A DNA stretch of 7,137 nucleotides from Actinomycetota bacterium. GTDB lineage: Bacteria > Actinomycetota > Actinomycetes > S36-B12 > UBA10799. The first letter of the stretch is position 1. The number at the start of each line of letters is the position of its first letter. Positions 5,365 to 7,137 of the stretch are shown in pieces. Below the pieces are notes generated by a model that did not search any database, had not been told where the DNA came from, and saw only the letters and a list, made by a program, of their open reading frames with translations. The stretch lies in the NCBI GenBank assembly GCA_003452655.1, contig DMNR01000107.1:424-7560 (forward strand). Direction: 5' to 3'. A program made the translations under genes and the position numbers.

Positions 5365-5381
5365 GCTGCAACCGGTTGTAT
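5352..5381 (+). terminator. Hairpin with the stop codon in its loop
   Basis: ATACAACTGG (5352-5361) pairs with CCGGTTGTAT (5372-5381): a 10-bp stem with one G-T wobble, and a 10-nt loop beginning with the TGA stop codon of the 4462 gene. The position suits a terminator, but no T-run follows. CAACCGGTTG inside it is also a 10-bp palindrome. Confidence 0.4.
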
Positions 5382-5457
5382 CCAGCCACTGCCGCTTGAG
5401 CGACGTGTCACCCAAGGCTTGATTGCGGGGTACCAGTAGTAGCCGCCTACGTTGGAC

Positions 5458-5478
5458 AAGGCGACTAACGGACGCCTT
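5458..5478 (-). terminator. Possible terminator for the XRE antitoxin gene
   Basis: AAGGCG (5458-5463) and CGCCTT (5473-5478) form a perfect 6-bp stem with a 9-nt loop, 23 bp beyond the stop codon of the minus-strand XRE gene, in the convergent gap with the 4462 gene. The symmetric arms would work in either direction. The stem is short, so this is a weak call. Confidence 0.35.
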
Positions 5479-5501
5479 AGGTCAACGGCAGGTTGGCTGA
5501 T

Positions 5502-5801
5502 TCATGCCACGTGGGTGCGCGGCGTGACGTTGACGGTGAGGGTGGCGTCAAGGGCATTCGCAAGTCGCTCGAGCACGGTCAATGTCGGCACCGTTCCACC
5601 TGCTTCGAAACGGGCCACGGCGGACTGCGTCATCCCCGCCGCCTTTGCCAGTTGCGTCTGACTCCAGCCCGCGTGTTCCCTCAGCTCTCTGACTGTCCGC
5701 CCAAGTTCGCACGCCAGGCGCGCTGCTCGATAAGCCTCATCTGCACCAGGCTCACTCATGCGTGAGTCGCGTATGCGACTCCAGTCTTGGCGGTCAGTCA
5801 T
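5502..5801 (-). CDS. XRE-family helix-turn-helix antitoxin (HigA-like)
   Basis: A 99-residue Cro/CI-type DNA-binding protein. An N-terminal segment (TDRQDWSRIRDSRMSEPGAD) precedes AYRAARLACELGRTVRELRE. The HTH then reads LREHAGWSQTQLAKAAGMTQ and SAVARFEAGGTVPTLTVLERLANAL (about residues 40-85), with the typical W-S-Q-x-x-L-A, G-M-T-Q-S-A-V-A-R-F-E and G-x-x-P-T-L signatures. A short C-terminal strand TLTVNV follows. Proteins of exactly this layout act as antitoxins and autorepressors of HigBA/RelBE-type modules. Start ATG 5801 is preferred over ATG 5810 because AAGGA (5814-5810) is spaced 8 nt from it. The start lies inside the end of the upstream toxin remnant, whose TGA is at 5796-5794, preserving the overlapping toxin-then-antitoxin operon. 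Because that toxin is broken, this looks like a solitary antitoxin. Confidence 0.9.
   Translation of the reverse strand: MTDRQDWSRIRDSRMSEPGADEAYRAARLACELGRTVRELREHAGWSQTQLAKAAGMTQSAVARFEAGGTVPTLTVLERLANALDATLTVNVTPRTHVA
5754..5781. repeat. Two overlapping perfect inverted repeats within the XRE gene start
   Basis: ACTCA-TGCG-TGAGT (5754-5767) and GAGTCGC-GTAT-GCGACTC (5764-5781) are perfect inverted repeats of 5 and 7 bp arms with 4-nt loops, sharing 4 bp. They fall at codons 7-16 of the XRE gene, where they would fold the mRNA just after initiation or offer a palindromic binding site. The symmetry is seen; the role is unknown. Confidence 0.4.
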
Positions 5802-5982
5802 TGTTCTCATCCTTATCCGTCATGTGTTCCTCTGCTATGCAACGAGCCAAGGCACGCTTGGCACGCTGGATTTCCCTTGGTGCTTGTCGGCTGCTCTTGG
5901 TGAATACCGTCATGAGCACTACTCGCGGTGCCCCCCGCGTACAGCCACAGATGAGCCCGCGGGTCGTGTCGATGTTCGGGGT
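5794..5982 (-). pseudogene. Remnant of a Gp49/HigB-like (RelE superfamily) toxin gene
   Basis: The minus-strand frame ending at TGA 5796-5794 encodes PRVVLMTVFTKSSRQAPREI, then QRAKRALARCIAEEHMTDKD and ENND. V-V-L-x-T-V-F-x-K, a charged helix with ER/QRA-K/R-RA and a C-E/D-H-like tail are the C-terminal third of phage-derived Gp49-like (PF05973) toxins encoded directly upstream of XRE antitoxins. No start codon or N-terminal half exists in this frame; stops occur in all three frames near 6010-6030. Removing one base from the G6 run (C6 on the plus strand, 5931-5936) would join this frame to HLWLYAG upstream, which fits the strand expected before VVLMTVF, so a homopolymer frameshift is likely. 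The exact 5' boundary is uncertain; the limit given is where the resolvase relic starts on the other strand. It is probably non-functional. Confidence 0.65.
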
Positions 5983-6244
5983 ATGTCGAACAACATTGGG
6001 TACGCCAGGTTCTCAACTACCGATCAATCCGCTGACTTGCAGGGAGATGCGCCAACAGTTGCCTGTGCCATGACGATCTTCACTGATCAGGCTCGTGAGT
6101 GATCGGTCGGACCGGGGTATCCAGTTCCGGTCCCTGACCGAGGCAATCGATACCGCGACACCTGGCGGTGGGGCAGCCGCCCGCGCCATACGCGGCAACG
6201 GCGCGACCCTCACCGTGATCACGACTGCGACCGAAAGGGTGGCA
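5983..6244 (+). pseudogene. Serine recombinase (resolvase/invertase) relic, collapsed by internal deletions
   Basis: Three blocks of a Tn3-resolvase/Pin-like site-specific recombinase follow one another. Block 1, from ATG 5983, reads MSNNIGYARFSTTDQSADLQ and continues to TIFTDQARE, stopping at 6100-6102. It matches the catalytic N-terminus G-Y-A-R-V-S-T-x-D-Q and keeps the nucleophilic serine (residue 11). Block 2, in another frame (6095-6169), reads DRGIQFRSLTEAIDTATPGG, the conserved segment usually found about 50 residues further on. Block 3 (6173-6244) reads AAARAIRGNGATLTVIT, like the linker AAARARGRKGGRPTVMT before the C-terminal HTH. The stretches between the blocks, including the rest of the catalytic core (K/R-L-D-R-L-x-R) and the E-R-x-L-I-x-E-R helix, are missing, and no C-terminal HTH is seen. 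It is a dead mobile-element gene. Confidence 0.78.
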
Positions 6245-6437
6245 CACGGATTTGAGCGTAGGTTTCGGTTGGAACGGCTCCAGATGAACGATCAGGATTC
6301 TGCGGCGACTATCCCTTTGTTTCGGTCGTCGCAGCCTTCACCTCATCGAAACCGAACCAACAGATCGCAGCCACTATCTGAGACCAACGTCGAGATTCTG
6401 GTCAGCAGAGAGGACACTGTGGAAAGGGTTGCGGGTG
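6245..6437. other. Spacer between the resolvase relic and the permease gene, with one stem-loop
   Basis: No gene is supported here. The plus-strand frame open to 6574 merely continues past the relic and overlaps the antisense of the permease gene. TGCGGCGAC (6301-6309) pairs with GTCGTCGCA (6325-6333), a 9-bp stem with one wobble and a 15-nt loop, which may be a terminator or an old recombination-site element. I recognise no transposon ends. Confidence 0.4.
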
Positions 6438-7137
6438 TTAATTCGGTGGGACTTGGCGGGTTGCAGATAGCCAGGCTATTACCGGGACCGCGGCTACCAT
6501 CGCCAACAATTGGGGAATCGGCAGGGCGACGGGGTATTGGTCCGGCAGGGTTTTCATGGCATAGATACCAATGAGGGCGCCGACCAGCGCGCCGATGCCG
6601 ATCCCGAGCAGCGCCAGCATGGTTGCCTGCGTCATCGCGATTCGTCGGATGTGACAGGGGCTTGCGCCGATCGCGCGGAGTATGCGGCGATCTTCGGATT
6701 GTTCGGTGGTCGCGAGCGCCGTCGAAACACCGATGGTGAGCACGACCATTCCGAGCGCCGCTACCGTCACCATCAGCGCTAACTCCCCGCTGTGCGGCAC
6801 GAAGGCTTCGTACCCGATGATCTCAATTCGATATGCGGCGAGGTAGTCGTTGACGGCGTCGAGCTGGCCAGTTGCCATCGGTTGACCAAGTACGAAGTAC
6901 GCCCAGCGGTCGGTACGGTGTTCCTCCGGCTTTGCCTGACCGGACGGAATCCGCGCGACCGTAGCCTCACTAGCAAACGTCATTCGGTCGATCATCGCGT
7001 CTTGTCTCGGCTCAAGAATCATGGTCCGCAGGCTGATGCGCGGTGCCGTCCGTGGATCAAGCGAGTTCTCAAAACCGAAGACGACGCCCGGGTCAGAATC
7101 GAGATCTAGAGCGGACGGCCCCATCGAGTAGGAAGCT
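6438..7137 (-). CDS. FtsX-like ABC transporter permease, C-terminal part (runs off right edge)
   Basis: The minus-strand frame is open to the window edge, so the gene is 5'-incomplete; the ATG at 7124 is internal. About 232 residues are visible. An extracytoplasmic domain comes first (to about residue 112 counted from 7124). The FtsX fold follows: membrane helix LALMVTVAALGMVVLTIGV (about 116-134), cytoplasmic loop TTEQSEDRRILRAIGASPCH (about 139-158) with the family signature E-x-R-x-L-R-A-I-G-A-S, helix TMLALLGIGIGALVGALIG (about 168-186), and last helix LLAMVAAVPVIAWLS (about 206-220). It ends ATRQVPPN, a plausible but rather short tail. Such permeases work with a separate ATPase in lipoprotein, peptide or lipid transport (MacB/LolE class); the substrate is not readable. 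The partner ATPase would be outside the window. It is the right-hand neighbour of the decayed recombinase region. Confidence 0.88.
   Translation of the reverse strand, partial: ASYSMGPSALDLDSDPGVVFGFENSLDPRTAPRISLRTMILEPRQDAMIDRMTFASEATVARIPSGQAKPEEHRTDRWAYFVLGQPMATGQLDAVNDYLAAYRIEIIGYEAFVPHSGELALMVTVAALGMVVLTIGVSTALATTEQSEDRRILRAIGASPCHIRRIAMTQATMLALLGIGIGALVGALIGIYAMKTLPDQYPVALPIPQLLAMVAAVPVIAWLSATRQVPPN

Noticed and set aside
6245..6574. Continuation of the plus-strand frame past the resolvase relic
   Set aside because: It lacks the recombinase C-terminal HTH and runs antisense into the permease gene; treated as read-through of a dead frame.
1..7137. CRISPR array, tRNA, rRNA or intact insertion sequence
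   Set aside because: No regularly spaced repeats, cloverleaf with CCA-type acceptor, rRNA signature or transposase with terminal inverted repeats was found by reading both strands.

Overview
The window looks like a chromosomal stretch from an actinobacterium (Actinomycetota). GC is moderately high by eye, GTG starts are frequent, several genes lack a Shine-Dalgarno sequence, and the closest recognisable families are actinobacterial in style. These include an ArsR/SRPBCC pair, an AbrB-type antitoxin with a RelE-like toxin, and an 11-bp-periodic PHO-box-like element. The genus cannot be named from the sequence.

Layout. The left edge (1-77, minus strand) holds the first 25 codons of a PiT-family inorganic phosphate transporter. 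Its upstream region carries two clusters of GTTCAC-like 11-bp direct repeats resembling PhoP-binding PHO boxes. On the plus strand follow a metal-motif-free ArsR regulator (383-733) and an AHSA1/SRPBCC protein (762-1250), which form a clear two-gene operon. Next come three unrelated small genes: a secreted protein (1366-1986), a cytosolic unknown protein (2310-2813) and a lipoprotein (2877-3236). On the minus strand, 4010-3391, lies a type II toxin-antitoxin operon. It has an AbrB/MazE-like antitoxin and a RelE-like toxin with ATGA overlap, and its apparently leaderless promoter is covered by repeated operator-like sequence. A 450-bp divergent spacer rich in hairpins leads to a second secreted, strongly basic orphan protein (4462-5364), whose stop codon lies in a hairpin loop.

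The right third is decayed accessory DNA. An intact XRE antitoxin gene (5801-5502, minus) follows the C-terminal remnant of a Gp49/HigB-like toxin. The remnant has lost its 5' end and seems frameshifted at a C6/G6 run. Immediately beyond it, on the plus strand, is a shrunken serine-recombinase (resolvase) relic in three recognisable blocks (5983-6244) with the intervening core deleted. The right edge (6438-7137, minus) is the C-terminal part of an FtsX-like ABC permease that continues outside the window.

The known-function genes do not form one pathway. The picture is two housekeeping transport genes (PiT, FtsX) flanking an accessory stretch with one intact TA module, one broken TA module, a recombinase relic and several secreted or unknown small proteins. 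I see no convincing new multi-gene system. The most noteworthy items are the PHO-box array, the leaderless TA promoter/operator, and the toxin-less antitoxin beside a resolvase relic.
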